From: Paludibacter jiangxiensis | Lineage (GTDB): Bacteria; Bacteroidota; Bacteroidia; Bacteroidales; Paludibacteraceae | Assembly (NCBI RefSeq): GCF_001618385.1 | Contig: NZ_BDCR01000001.1 | Span: 1,268,248-1,332,247, forward strand | Length of the DNA stretch: 64,000 nucleotides | Direction of reading: 5' to 3' | Shown: positions 52,584-59,781 of the stretch, piece by piece | How the letters are laid out: each line of letters opens with the position of its first letter | How positions within the stretch are numbered: position 1 is the first letter of the stretch | The notes under the pieces: generated by a model | Seen by the model: the letters and a program-made list of their open reading frames with translations, nothing else | Database searches by the model: none | What the model was told of the DNA's origin: nothing | Translations under genes and position numbers: made by a program

Positions 52584-53999
52584 TTACTTGTTGAGCTTGA
52601 AAGTAATGGGGAGTGTGTATTTAACTCTTACAATTTGGCCTCTTTGTTTTCCCGGTATCCATTTGGGCATTGTGTATAATACCCGGCAGGCTTCGGCATC
52701 AAGCAATGGGTCGATACTTCTGATAACTTGTACGCTACTGATTGATCCGTCTGTTTCTACTATGAACTGGCAGATTACACGACCCTGTATATTGTTTTTT
52801 TGAGCTTCCACTGGGTAGCGTATATTTTTTGCCAGAAACGCCTGAACAGGACCATCCGCAAATTTTGGCAACTCTTCTACCACAGTAAATACTTCGTCAG
52901 ATCTTTTGCTTGTCTGTTGATCATTGGTTTCAGGTGCGCCGTATCCCACGACTACTACTTCGTCGACACTATTTGCACCTTTTTTATCTTGTCCCGCTTG
53001 CTGTGTCTCATTACCTTTTTGGTTTGTAGCTTTTTGTGAATCTGTTTGCTGTGATGGGCTTTCTGATTGCGTGGTCGACGGTTTCACTTTTGTTTTAGAT
53101 GCAGCCGGCTGGCTTGCTTTCTGTTGTTTAACCACCGTCTTGGTTTCGACAATTTTGGTCTGGGCAAAGCCAACCATAATAAGGCCCGCCAATGGAACGA
53201 CCATTAGGCTTTTCAAACTCGCGAGTTTGCTGGATTGTTTTTGTTTCATGATTTTAATGCGTTTAAAGATTAATGGAAAAGAAAAGTGTAATGCGATCGG
53301 ATTTAGATGATGTCCTACACTGTATTTTATGAGAAGTTGGAGATACTCGTCTTTCAACGTTGTGTTCCGGAATGTTTGATGATCTGCAATGAATTCACAG
53401 TTTTCCTGAACCGCTTTTGCATAAAGCCATGCAATCGGATTAAAAAACTGGAGAATACAAACGGCCTTTGTCACCCATAAATCCAAATAGTGTAATTCAT
53501 TGGTATGCGTATATTCATGAGCAAGAATCAGTTCGCGTTCTTGTTCCGAAAGACTTTCCGGAATAAAGATGTATTTGCCAAAAGAAAAGGGAGAGGAAAA
53601 TGTCCGGCTATGTATCAATGCGTCATTCCCTTGGTGCTTCCTGATCTCTTTCAGGATGGGCGTAAGATTGATCGCAGTCCTGATGATGAAATAGGCAAGA
53701 CAGACTCCATACAACAGGATGGCTGTGTTCTGAATGACTTCCCGAAACGACATCGTTGGTTCTGCTTGTATCGCCGGTATTGTTGCTATAACGGGCAATG
53801 GATCCTCTACACTGACGGTAGTGTAAATTGTATGATAGACTACTATCAACGGCATTATTAAGGATGCAAATATGCCGGTAAGTAAAAAGAATCGGTTGAA
53901 TTTGCAGAAGGTTTCTTTGCGGAGAAGGAAATGATACACCACATAGAAAGAGCACAGCCAAAGCACAGATTTGAGTAAATAATCGAATAGTGGGTTCAT
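52584..53999 (-). CDS. M56 (BlaR1-type) metallopeptidase with TonB C-terminal domain
   Basis: 471 aa. The N-terminal part has about three membrane helices (5-25, 37-57, 90-112), a cytoplasmic zinc peptidase with HEYTH (His161, Glu162, His165) and EFIAD (202-206) of family M56, and another helix near 263-280. The periplasmic part is a Lys/Gln/Thr-rich linker, EVVVVGYG at 347-354, and a TonB C-terminal domain from about 385 to 468 (IRYPVEAQKNNIQGRVICQFIVETDG). Its partner BlaI repressor is 13 bases upstream. In BlaR1 the sensor domain triggers cleavage of the repressor; here the TonB-like domain takes the sensor's place. Confidence 0.9.
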   Translation of the reverse strand: MNPLFDYLLKSVLWLCSFYVVYHFLLRKETFCKFNRFFLLTGIFASLIMPLIVVYHTIYTTVSVEDPLPVIATIPAIQAEPTMSFREVIQNTAILLYGVCLAYFIIRTAINLTPILKEIRKHQGNDALIHSRTFSSPFSFGKYIFIPESLSEQERELILAHEYTHTNELHYLDLWVTKAVCILQFFNPIAWLYAKAVQENCEFIADHQTFRNTTLKDEYLQLLIKYSVGHHLNPIALHFSFPLIFKRIKIMKQKQSSKLASLKSLMVVPLAGLIMVGFAQTKIVETKTVVKQQKASQPAASKTKVKPSTTQSESPSQQTDSQKATNQKGNETQQAGQDKKGANSVDEVVVVGYGAPETNDQQTSKRSDEVFTVVEELPKFADGPVQAFLAKNIRYPVEAQKNNIQGRVICQFIVETDGSISSVQVIRSIDPLLDAEACRVLYTMPKWIPGKQRGQIVRVKYTLPITFKLNK

Positions 54000-54012
54000 G
54001 GTAAGAGGTGTT

Positions 54013-54378
54013 TTAGTGGTCTATGTTTCTTTTAATCTGGCTCAGTAATTCGTCAAGTTCAGTCATCGATAAATCGTTTTCTTTCACAAAGAAAGAGGCC
54101 ATGGAAGCAAACGATCCGTTAAAATAGTTGTGGATCATGGAGAACATCTGTTTCTTCGTGTATTCTGCTTTCGCTACTTTGGGGAAGTACAGGTACGTTC
54201 TTCCATACGCCTTGTGTTCGACAAATCCTTTTTGTTCCAGAATGCGTATAACGGTAGAAATCGTATTTCGTGAAGGCTTCGGGTCCGGAAAGGCCTGTCG
54301 GACATCCTGAACAATTCCTTCTCCCAGGCTCCAAAGGATTTGCATCACTTGTTCTTCTGCTTTTGTTAGTTGTGTCAT
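54013..54378 (-). CDS. BlaI/MecI-family transcriptional repressor
   Basis: 121 aa from the ATG at 54378; the frame continues to 54402 but that start would lie upstream of the predicted transcription start. The winged helix is at about 5-75 (LTKAEEQVMQILWSLGEGIVQDVRQAF, STVIRILEQKGFVEHKAYGRTYLY) and the C-terminal dimerisation part follows. The family represses its own operon and the M56 partner gene until proteolysis relieves it. Two dyad operators lie in its promoter region. Confidence 0.93.
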   Translation of the reverse strand: MTQLTKAEEQVMQILWSLGEGIVQDVRQAFPDPKPSRNTISTVIRILEQKGFVEHKAYGRTYLYFPKVAKAEYTKKQMFSMIHNYFNGSFASMASFFVKENDLSMTELDELLSQIKRNIDH

Positions 54379-54395
54379 AGTAGATTTAGTTTTTA

Positions 54396-54428
54396 CAAAC
54401 ATACGACTAAAAATATAGTCACATCAAA
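54396..54428 (-). promoter_or_regulatory. Promoter of the blaI-M56 operon
   Basis: On the minus strand TTTG (54428-54425) and TATGTTTG (54403-54396) with a 21-bp spacer, an almost ideal Bacteroidota promoter. The spacer contains one of the two dyad operators. Predicted start near 54390, 12 bases before the ATG. Confidence 0.6.
54405..54420. promoter_or_regulatory. BlaI operator, proximal
   Basis: GACTA-AAAATA-TAGTC, a perfect 5-bp dyad with a 6-bp spacer, between the -33 and -7 elements. Repressor bound here would block RNA polymerase. Confidence 0.65.
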
Positions 54429-54445
54429 TTTTAGGAGTTAAAAAT

Positions 54446-54461
54446 GACTAAATTTATAGTC
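54446..54461. promoter_or_regulatory. BlaI operator, distal
   Basis: GACTA-AATTTA-TAGTC, the same dyad, centred 41 bp from the proximal one, close to four helical turns, so both face the same side of the DNA. Confidence 0.6.
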
Positions 54462-54521
54462 AATATCAATGAGTGCTATTGTTTTGGCTGATTTTCAAAC
54501 ATATAAATGAGAAGTTCGGAT

Positions 54522-55421
54522 TTATATTCCGGCCTTGATAGTGTTCTTAAAAAGGAAATCGATAAACAATGACTGTGCTGTTAGTTGGGGACCTATTCGT
54601 TCGGCAATGCGGAATTGTCGGAAAATTGATAAACCCGGAATCTGGAGGATTTTTAAAGATCTTGCTTTTACCTCTTTTCGTATGGCAAATCTTGATATGA
54701 AGGCAATGCTGTCATAGTAATCCAGAAATTGCTTAATAGCTTCGGTGGCTCCCAGATATGCTGCAGCGTGCAGCAATGACCCATCAATGTTGTTTTGAGC
54801 GAAAGCCTGCATCAGGGTTTCCAAAGTGCCGGAGCCTTGCTCGCGCAGGATGATGGGGGCCGACATTAGTTCTGCAGTACTTATGCTGTCCTTTTGAGCG
54901 TAAATGCTTTTTGAGCCTGTGACAGCCACAATCTCGTCTTTTGCAAATGCAGTATATCTTAATTCCTGTATTCCGGAACTATTTTCGACTAAAGCAACAT
55001 CAATTTCATTATTAATTAAAAGGGATTCAACTTGTTTTGAATTTCCTGCCACCATTGAAAGCGTGACTTTGGGATAGCGTTTATGGAATTTTGCCAAAAG
55101 TTCAGGTATTACATATTGAGCAATGGTGGAACTGGCGCCCAAACGAAGCGAACCTTCGCTTTCACCTTTCAGAGAGCTTAGTTCAAAATCGAGCTCGTTA
55201 TACAGATTTTCAATTGTCCCTAACCGATTGTATAAGATTTCTCCTGCCTGGGTTAAAAAAATCTTGTTGCCTTTTCTGACAAGCAGAGCTATGCCTATTC
55301 TCTGCTCCAGTTCGTGAATGTGTTTTGTCACTGCAGGTTGGGATATATACAGGCTTTCGGCAGCTCTGGTAATGTTGAGCCGTTCGGCTACTGCCATGAA
55401 TACTTTTTCTCGGTAATCCAT
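54522..55421 (-). CDS. LysR-family transcriptional regulator
   Basis: 299 aa from the ATG at 55421. An ATG at 55472 extends the frame but overlaps the candidate -7 element (55470-55477), so the shorter start is preferred. N-terminal winged helix at about 4-65 (FMAVAERLNITRAAESLYISQPAVTKHIHELEQRIG) and a periplasmic-binding-like effector domain from about 88. Divergent to the amidase gene. The target may be elsewhere; nothing in the effector domain identifies a ligand. Reminiscent of CysB/CbbR-type regulators without being decisive. Confidence 0.92.
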   Translation of the reverse strand: MDYREKVFMAVAERLNITRAAESLYISQPAVTKHIHELEQRIGIALLVRKGNKIFLTQAGEILYNRLGTIENLYNELDFELSSLKGESEGSLRLGASSTIAQYVIPELLAKFHKRYPKVTLSMVAGNSKQVESLLINNEIDVALVENSSGIQELRYTAFAKDEIVAVTGSKSIYAQKDSISTAELMSAPIILREQGSGTLETLMQAFAQNNIDGSLLHAAAYLGATEAIKQFLDYYDSIAFISRFAIRKEVKARSLKILQIPGLSIFRQFRIAERIGPQLTAQSLFIDFLFKNTIKAGI

Positions 55422-55469
55422 ACTGAATAAGTCTGTTTGAATCTTGCGTACAATCGCAGGAATGAAGGA

Positions 55470-55477
55470 CAAAAATA
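55470..55477 (-). promoter_or_regulatory. -7 element before the LysR gene
   Basis: Reads TATTTTTG on the minus strand; leader of about 43 bases to the ATG at 55421. No clear -33. Confidence 0.38.
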
Positions 55478-55482
55478 CAACT

Positions 55483-55512
55483 TTTGTATCAGGATTTTAT
55501 TTGTTATTTTTG
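55483..55512 (+). promoter_or_regulatory. Promoter of the amidase-mlaD-trxB operon
   Basis: TTTG at 55483-55486 and TATTTTTG at 55505-55512 with an 18-bp spacer; 23 bases before the ATG at 55536. Confidence 0.52.
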
Positions 55513-55535
55513 TAGCTTAAAACTGATGTGCAAAA

Positions 55536-56789
55536 ATGAGAAAGCTACACATAGTATTTGTCGGTCTGTTATCTTTTGTATTGTCCTTTGGCACAGTGTT
55601 TGCTGCAGGTTTTACTGTCACAATTGATGCTGGTCATGGAGGAAAAGACCCCGGTGCTATCGGTTCTTTTGCGAAGGAAAAGAATATAAATCTGGCTGTT
55701 GCGTTGAAAGTTGGCAAGATTATCGAAAGCCGGTATCCGGAAGTAAGGGTTGTTTATACCAGAAAAACAGATGTGTTTATTCCTTTGGAAGAGCGGGCGG
55801 CGATTGCTAATAATGCGCATTCAAATTTATTCCTTTGCATCCACACCAATTCATCTCCGAGTCCGGTAGCTTCAGGTTCAGAGACATACACGCTGGGTTT
55901 GGCTAAATCTCAGGCAAACATGAATGTGGCGCGTCGCGAAAATGCTGTGATCTTGTTAGAAGATAACTATAAGCAACGCTATCAGGGTTTTAACCCGAAT
56001 TCGACCGACTCTTACATCATGTTTGAATACATGCAGGACAAATATATCGACCGTAGTGTTCAATTTGCCTCCGACATTCAAACTCAGTTTGCACAAAAGG
56101 CAAACCGCTCTGATCGGGGAGTTCGTCAGGCTGGTTTTTGGGTATTGCACCGTACCGCAATGCCTGCGGTTCTCGTCGAAGTTGGGTATATCTCCAATAA
56201 AAATGAGGAAGAGTTCATTTCGTCAGAAGCAGGTCAGGAACGTTTGGCCGAGTCAATAGTTTCTGCTTTCGGCAAGTTCAAACATGAAAACGACCGTCGT
56301 TCCGGCAAACTGCAAGTGGCGGCAGATAGAGAAGATACTGTTTCCGCAGCAAGACTCGAACGACCCGCTAAACAAGATTCAACACGACAAGAGTCGGAAG
56401 AAAAACGAACAACAAAAAAGAAGAAGAGAAAAAGCACCCCACAGACCGTAGAAGAAGCTCCTAAACAGGAAATAATAACGGCTCAAAAAGAAACACAGGA
56501 GACTGTCGGCGCTGATGCTTTGGTATTTAAAGTGCAATTCTTTACCTCTCCGACTAAGGTGCGTAAAAGTAGTCCGAAGCTCAAAGGAGTGAAAGATGTG
56601 GATTTTTATCAGGAAAAGAGCTCTTATAAATATACGACGGCAGAATCTGACGATTATAATCAGGTCGTGAATTCCTTCAAACAATTGCTGAAAACCTTTC
56701 CTGATGCGTTTATTGTTGCATTTAGAGGCGGACAGAAAGTCCCATTGCAGGATGCCATCAAACAATGGAGAAAACAGAAGAAACAATAG
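55536..56789 (+). CDS. N-acetylmuramoyl-L-alanine amidase
   Basis: Secreted zinc amidase that cuts the bond between MurNAc and the peptide stem, needed for daughter-cell separation. Signal peptide 1-24. Amidase_3 domain (about 27-245): TIDAGHGGKDPGAIG with zinc ligand His34, Glu48, IHTNS near 105, and AVLVEVGYISN with the catalytic glutamate. A charged linker rich in Lys/Glu (about 255-325) leads to a C-terminal SPOR-like region (about 330-417, VFKVQFFTSP). SPOR domains bind denuded glycan at division sites. The next gene follows after 38 bases. Confidence 0.94.
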   Translation: MRKLHIVFVGLLSFVLSFGTVFAAGFTVTIDAGHGGKDPGAIGSFAKEKNINLAVALKVGKIIESRYPEVRVVYTRKTDVFIPLEERAAIANNAHSNLFLCIHTNSSPSPVASGSETYTLGLAKSQANMNVARRENAVILLEDNYKQRYQGFNPNSTDSYIMFEYMQDKYIDRSVQFASDIQTQFAQKANRSDRGVRQAGFWVLHRTAMPAVLVEVGYISNKNEEEFISSEAGQERLAESIVSAFGKFKHENDRRSGKLQVAADREDTVSAARLERPAKQDSTRQESEEKRTTKKKKRKSTPQTVEEAPKQEIITAQKETQETVGADALVFKVQFFTSPTKVRKSSPKLKGVKDVDFYQEKSSYKYTTAESDDYNQVVNSFKQLLKTFPDAFIVAFRGGQKVPLQDAIKQWRKQKKQ

Positions 56790-56827
56790 CGGTTATGAGC
56801 CGATAATACAAGGATAATATACATTTT

Positions 56828-57739
56828 ATGAACAAAGAATTTTTATCAAAAAGCCGGGAGATGCGTATCGGGTTGATCGTAATTATTGCTATCGGCTTGC
56901 TCTTTTTTGGATTGAATTACCTTAAAGGAGTCAATATTTTCTCCCCGACAAACTACTATATTGCCATCTACAAAAATGTCGATGGCCTTGTACCTTCCAA
57001 CGCGGTTTACATTAAAGGCTATAAGGTTGGTCAGATTGATAAAATACAGTATGACTTCAGCCGCGATAGCTCTTTTATGGTGTACATGACTATCAATAAA
57101 GACTTGAAGCTTCCAAAAGGAACACGGGCTGAATTGGCTGACGAAGGGTTAGTTGGAGGAAAGCAGGTCAATCTGGTTTTGGGGCCAGCTTCCGAAACAT
57201 ACTATCATTCAGGCGATATTATCGAATCTTCAGTTCCGGTTACTTTGATGGAAACTCTGAAAACAGGGATTGTTCCTAATCTGGAAAAAATTGTACCCAA
57301 GCTCGATTCTCTTGTTACCAACTTAAATAAGGTAGCATCCGATCCGGCAATCGGTAAAAGTTTGGCTTCTATACAGCGTACTACAGCCAACCTGGATGAA
57401 ACATCTGCTCAGTTGAAGTCTATGATGCATAAAGATGTTCCTCAGATTATGACCAAGGTCAACAGAATCACCGATAATTTTGCTTCAGTGAGCGATAACT
57501 TGCGGAATGCCAACTTTGCAGCTACTATTGCCAGCATCAATCATACACTGGCAAACCTCGAGTCGGCAACCGGTAAACTGAATAGTAAAGATGGAACTTT
57601 AGGAATGTTGCTTAATGATAAGACCTTATACGTCAACCTGTCGAATATGACTGGTAGCGCTAATGATCTTATGGTTGACCTGAAGGCTCACCCCAAACGC
57701 TATGTCCATTTTTCTGTTTTTGGAAAGAAAGATAAATAA
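56828..57739 (+). CDS. MlaD/MCE-type lipid transport protein
   Basis: 303 aa. One membrane helix (about 13-31), then an MCE domain (about 38-118, FGLNYLKG and NVDGLVPSNAVYIKGYKVGQIDKI) and a C-terminal helical part rich in TNLDETSAQLK-like heptads. MCE proteins form hexameric rings that move phospholipids between the membranes, usually with an MlaE/MlaF ABC transporter encoded elsewhere. The ABC partner genes are not in this window. In the same transcript as the amidase and probably trxB. Confidence 0.92.
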   Translation: MNKEFLSKSREMRIGLIVIIAIGLLFFGLNYLKGVNIFSPTNYYIAIYKNVDGLVPSNAVYIKGYKVGQIDKIQYDFSRDSSFMVYMTINKDLKLPKGTRAELADEGLVGGKQVNLVLGPASETYYHSGDIIESSVPVTLMETLKTGIVPNLEKIVPKLDSLVTNLNKVASDPAIGKSLASIQRTTANLDETSAQLKSMMHKDVPQIMTKVNRITDNFASVSDNLRNANFAATIASINHTLANLESATGKLNSKDGTLGMLLNDKTLYVNLSNMTGSANDLMVDLKAHPKRYVHFSVFGKKDK

Positions 57740-57742
57740 AAA

Positions 57743-57835
57743 CGATTTGACAATGCGATAATTTGACAATGTGCCCATCTCGTGGCAAATTTCATTTTCA
57801 AATTTTCAAATCTTCAAATCTTCAAATTGAACAAC
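57743..57835. repeat. AT-rich short repeats before trxB
   Basis: Two copies of ATTTGACAATG (starting near 57745 and 57760) followed by a run of four TTTTCAAAT/TCTTCAAAT units (57796-57828). Looks like a degenerate spacer repeat of the kind seen at several places in Bacteroidota genomes; no fold or coding potential. Confidence 0.6.
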
Positions 57836-58828
57836 ATGGATTTTCAAACATTAAATCTCAATAAGCCGGCGCCGGTACAACCTGTAGCCGGAACTGCCGA
57901 ACAAGTACGATGCCTTATCATCGGTTCGGGACCTGCCGGATACACGGCAGCTATTTATGCCGGTCGCGCCAATCTGGCTCCTGTTTTATACGAGGGAATG
58001 CAGCCCGGTGGTCAGTTGACAACGACTACTGACGTGGAAAATTTCCCCGGTTATCCTTCCGGAGTGGATGGCAATCAACTGATGGCCGACCTTCGCGAAC
58101 AGGCTGCTCGCTTTGGAGCTGACCTCCGTTACGGAGCTGCTACGGCAGCCGATCTTTCATCGTCTCCTTACAAAATAACTATTGACGGAGAAAAGCTGAT
58201 TGAAGCAGAATCGGTGATTATTGCTACAGGTGCATCGGCTAAATATCTTGGCTTACCCGACGAACAAAAATATGCCGGTTCGGGTGTGTCGGCTTGTGCA
58301 ACCTGCGACGGTTTCTTCTATCGCAAGAAGACGGTAGCTGTAGTAGGTGGTGGCGATACTGCCTGCGAAGAAGCGTTATATCTTTCTCACCTTGCATCAA
58401 AAGTGTACCTGATTGTTCGCAAGCCTTTCCTTCGTGCCTCTGTTATCATGCGTGAACGGGTGATGAATGCCCCGAATATTGAAGTGTTGTTCGAGCATGT
58501 TACCAAAGGACTGTTTGGCGAAGGCGTGGTACAGGGTGCTACCTTGGTGAAAAAGCCCGGCACAGCCGAAGAGGAAGAGGTTAAGATTGCCATCGACGGT
58601 TTTTTCCTTGGCATCGGTCACCAACCGAATACAGGCATTTTCAAAGAGCATCTCGATCTGGATGAAAACGGGTATATCATTACGTTGCCAGACTCTCCCG
58701 CTACTAAGATTCCGGGTGTGTTTGCCGCCGGCGATGTGGCCGATCCGGTTTACAAGCAGGCTATCACGGCCGCGGGTAGTGGTTGCAAAGCGGCGATTGA
58801 AGCCGAGCGATACCTCTCCTGTAAATAA
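57836..58828 (+). CDS. trxB: Thioredoxin-disulfide reductase
   Basis: Flavoenzyme that passes electrons from NADPH to thioredoxin, 330 aa from the ATG at 57836. A GTG at 57782 would start inside the AT-rich repeats, so I prefer the ATG. FAD loop GSGPAGYTAAIYAGRANL, redox CATC within SACATCDGFF, NADPH loop VGGGDTACEEALYL, and C-terminal VFAAGDVADPVYKQAITAAGSGC. It ends 7 bases before a terminator. Confidence 0.95.
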   Translation: MDFQTLNLNKPAPVQPVAGTAEQVRCLIIGSGPAGYTAAIYAGRANLAPVLYEGMQPGGQLTTTTDVENFPGYPSGVDGNQLMADLREQAARFGADLRYGAATAADLSSSPYKITIDGEKLIEAESVIIATGASAKYLGLPDEQKYAGSGVSACATCDGFFYRKKTVAVVGGGDTACEEALYLSHLASKVYLIVRKPFLRASVIMRERVMNAPNIEVLFEHVTKGLFGEGVVQGATLVKKPGTAEEEEVKIAIDGFFLGIGHQPNTGIFKEHLDLDENGYIITLPDSPATKIPGVFAAGDVADPVYKQAITAAGSGCKAAIEAERYLSCK

Positions 58829-58834
58829 TTTGCG

Positions 58835-58866
58835 AACGCCGGTTGATTTTCATCCGGCGTTTTTTT
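58835..58866 (+). terminator. Terminator after trxB
   Basis: AACGCCGG at 58835-58842 pairs with CCGGCGTT at 58854-58861, followed by seven T residues. Confidence 0.85.
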
Positions 58867-58885
58867 ATATCTTTGCTCGAACTGT

Positions 58886-59662
58886 ATGCAAAACAAGATG
58901 CACGAAATCGGGATGGCGCTGAGTGGTGGTGGTATCAAAGCCATTGCACATTTGGGGGTACTTCAGGCAATGGAAGAACATGGCCTGAAGCCCGGTATTA
59001 TGGCGGGGGTAAGTGCCGGTGCCATTGTAGGGGCCCTTTATGCCGATGGCCATTCGCCCCGCGATATTGCACTGTTTTTTCAGGAATCGAAATTCCTTCA
59101 ATTGGCCAAAGTGGCGGTTCCCCGAAAAGGGTTTATCTCTTCAACACGTTTCTATCGGGCTATAGGTGGAATGCTTCGGGCTCAGACTTTTGAGGAGTTG
59201 CCGATGCCGTTGGTGATTAATGCCACTGATTTTTCGGATGGCAAGCCGGCATACTTTAGCTCCGGGCCGCTCCTGAAGGTTATCGTTGCCTCGTCGAGTA
59301 TTCCCGTTGTGATGAATCCGGTGGAGATGAATGGAAAGCAGTATGTCGACGGTGGAATCTTTTGTAACCTGCCCGCGCGAGCTATCCGCACCCGTTGCCA
59401 CAAACTGATAGGGGTACATGTCAATCCTATTACGACCGTCAAGCCACTCACTTCCATTATCGAAATTGCCGAACGAACTTATCACCTGACCGTACAATCG
59501 AACACTGTAGAGGAGAAGCAGATATGCGATTTGGTTATAGAACCGGCAAAAGCCCGCGAATTCGGAATGTTTGATACCTCGAAAAGTCTCCATATTTTCG
59601 AGATTGGTTACGAGGCAGGAATGAGGGCTCTCGACAAGCACAGGAACAAACTGGAGAAATAG
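58886..59662 (+). CDS. Patatin-like phospholipase
   Basis: 258 aa, RssA-type patatin serine esterase. Oxyanion loop SGGGIKAIAHLGVL (13-26), nucleophile Ser43 in GVSAG, and catalytic Asp155 in VDGG. No signal peptide or barrel domain, so it is a cytoplasmic or membrane-associated lipase of unknown substrate. The start could also be the ATG at 58898. Located between two terminators, so it is a separate unit. Confidence 0.92.
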   Translation: MQNKMHEIGMALSGGGIKAIAHLGVLQAMEEHGLKPGIMAGVSAGAIVGALYADGHSPRDIALFFQESKFLQLAKVAVPRKGFISSTRFYRAIGGMLRAQTFEELPMPLVINATDFSDGKPAYFSSGPLLKVIVASSSIPVVMNPVEMNGKQYVDGGIFCNLPARAIRTRCHKLIGVHVNPITTVKPLTSIIEIAERTYHLTVQSNTVEEKQICDLVIEPAKAREFGMFDTSKSLHIFEIGYEAGMRALDKHRNKLEK

Positions 59663-59679
59663 GACAATTGGTAAAATAC

Positions 59680-59720
59680 AAAACCGACCGGTACAAATCA
59701 TTTTGTACAGGCCGGTTTGT
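59680..59720. terminator. Bidirectional terminator between the patatin gene and pgm
   Basis: AAACCG...GTACAAA pairs with TTTGTAC...CGGTTT with two internal mismatches near the middle of the stem. It lies between convergent genes. Confidence 0.7.
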
Positions 59721-59781
59721 TTGTGTTGATTCATCCTGTCGAGACACACGACCGTGTGTCTTTACTGGAATATCGCATCAA

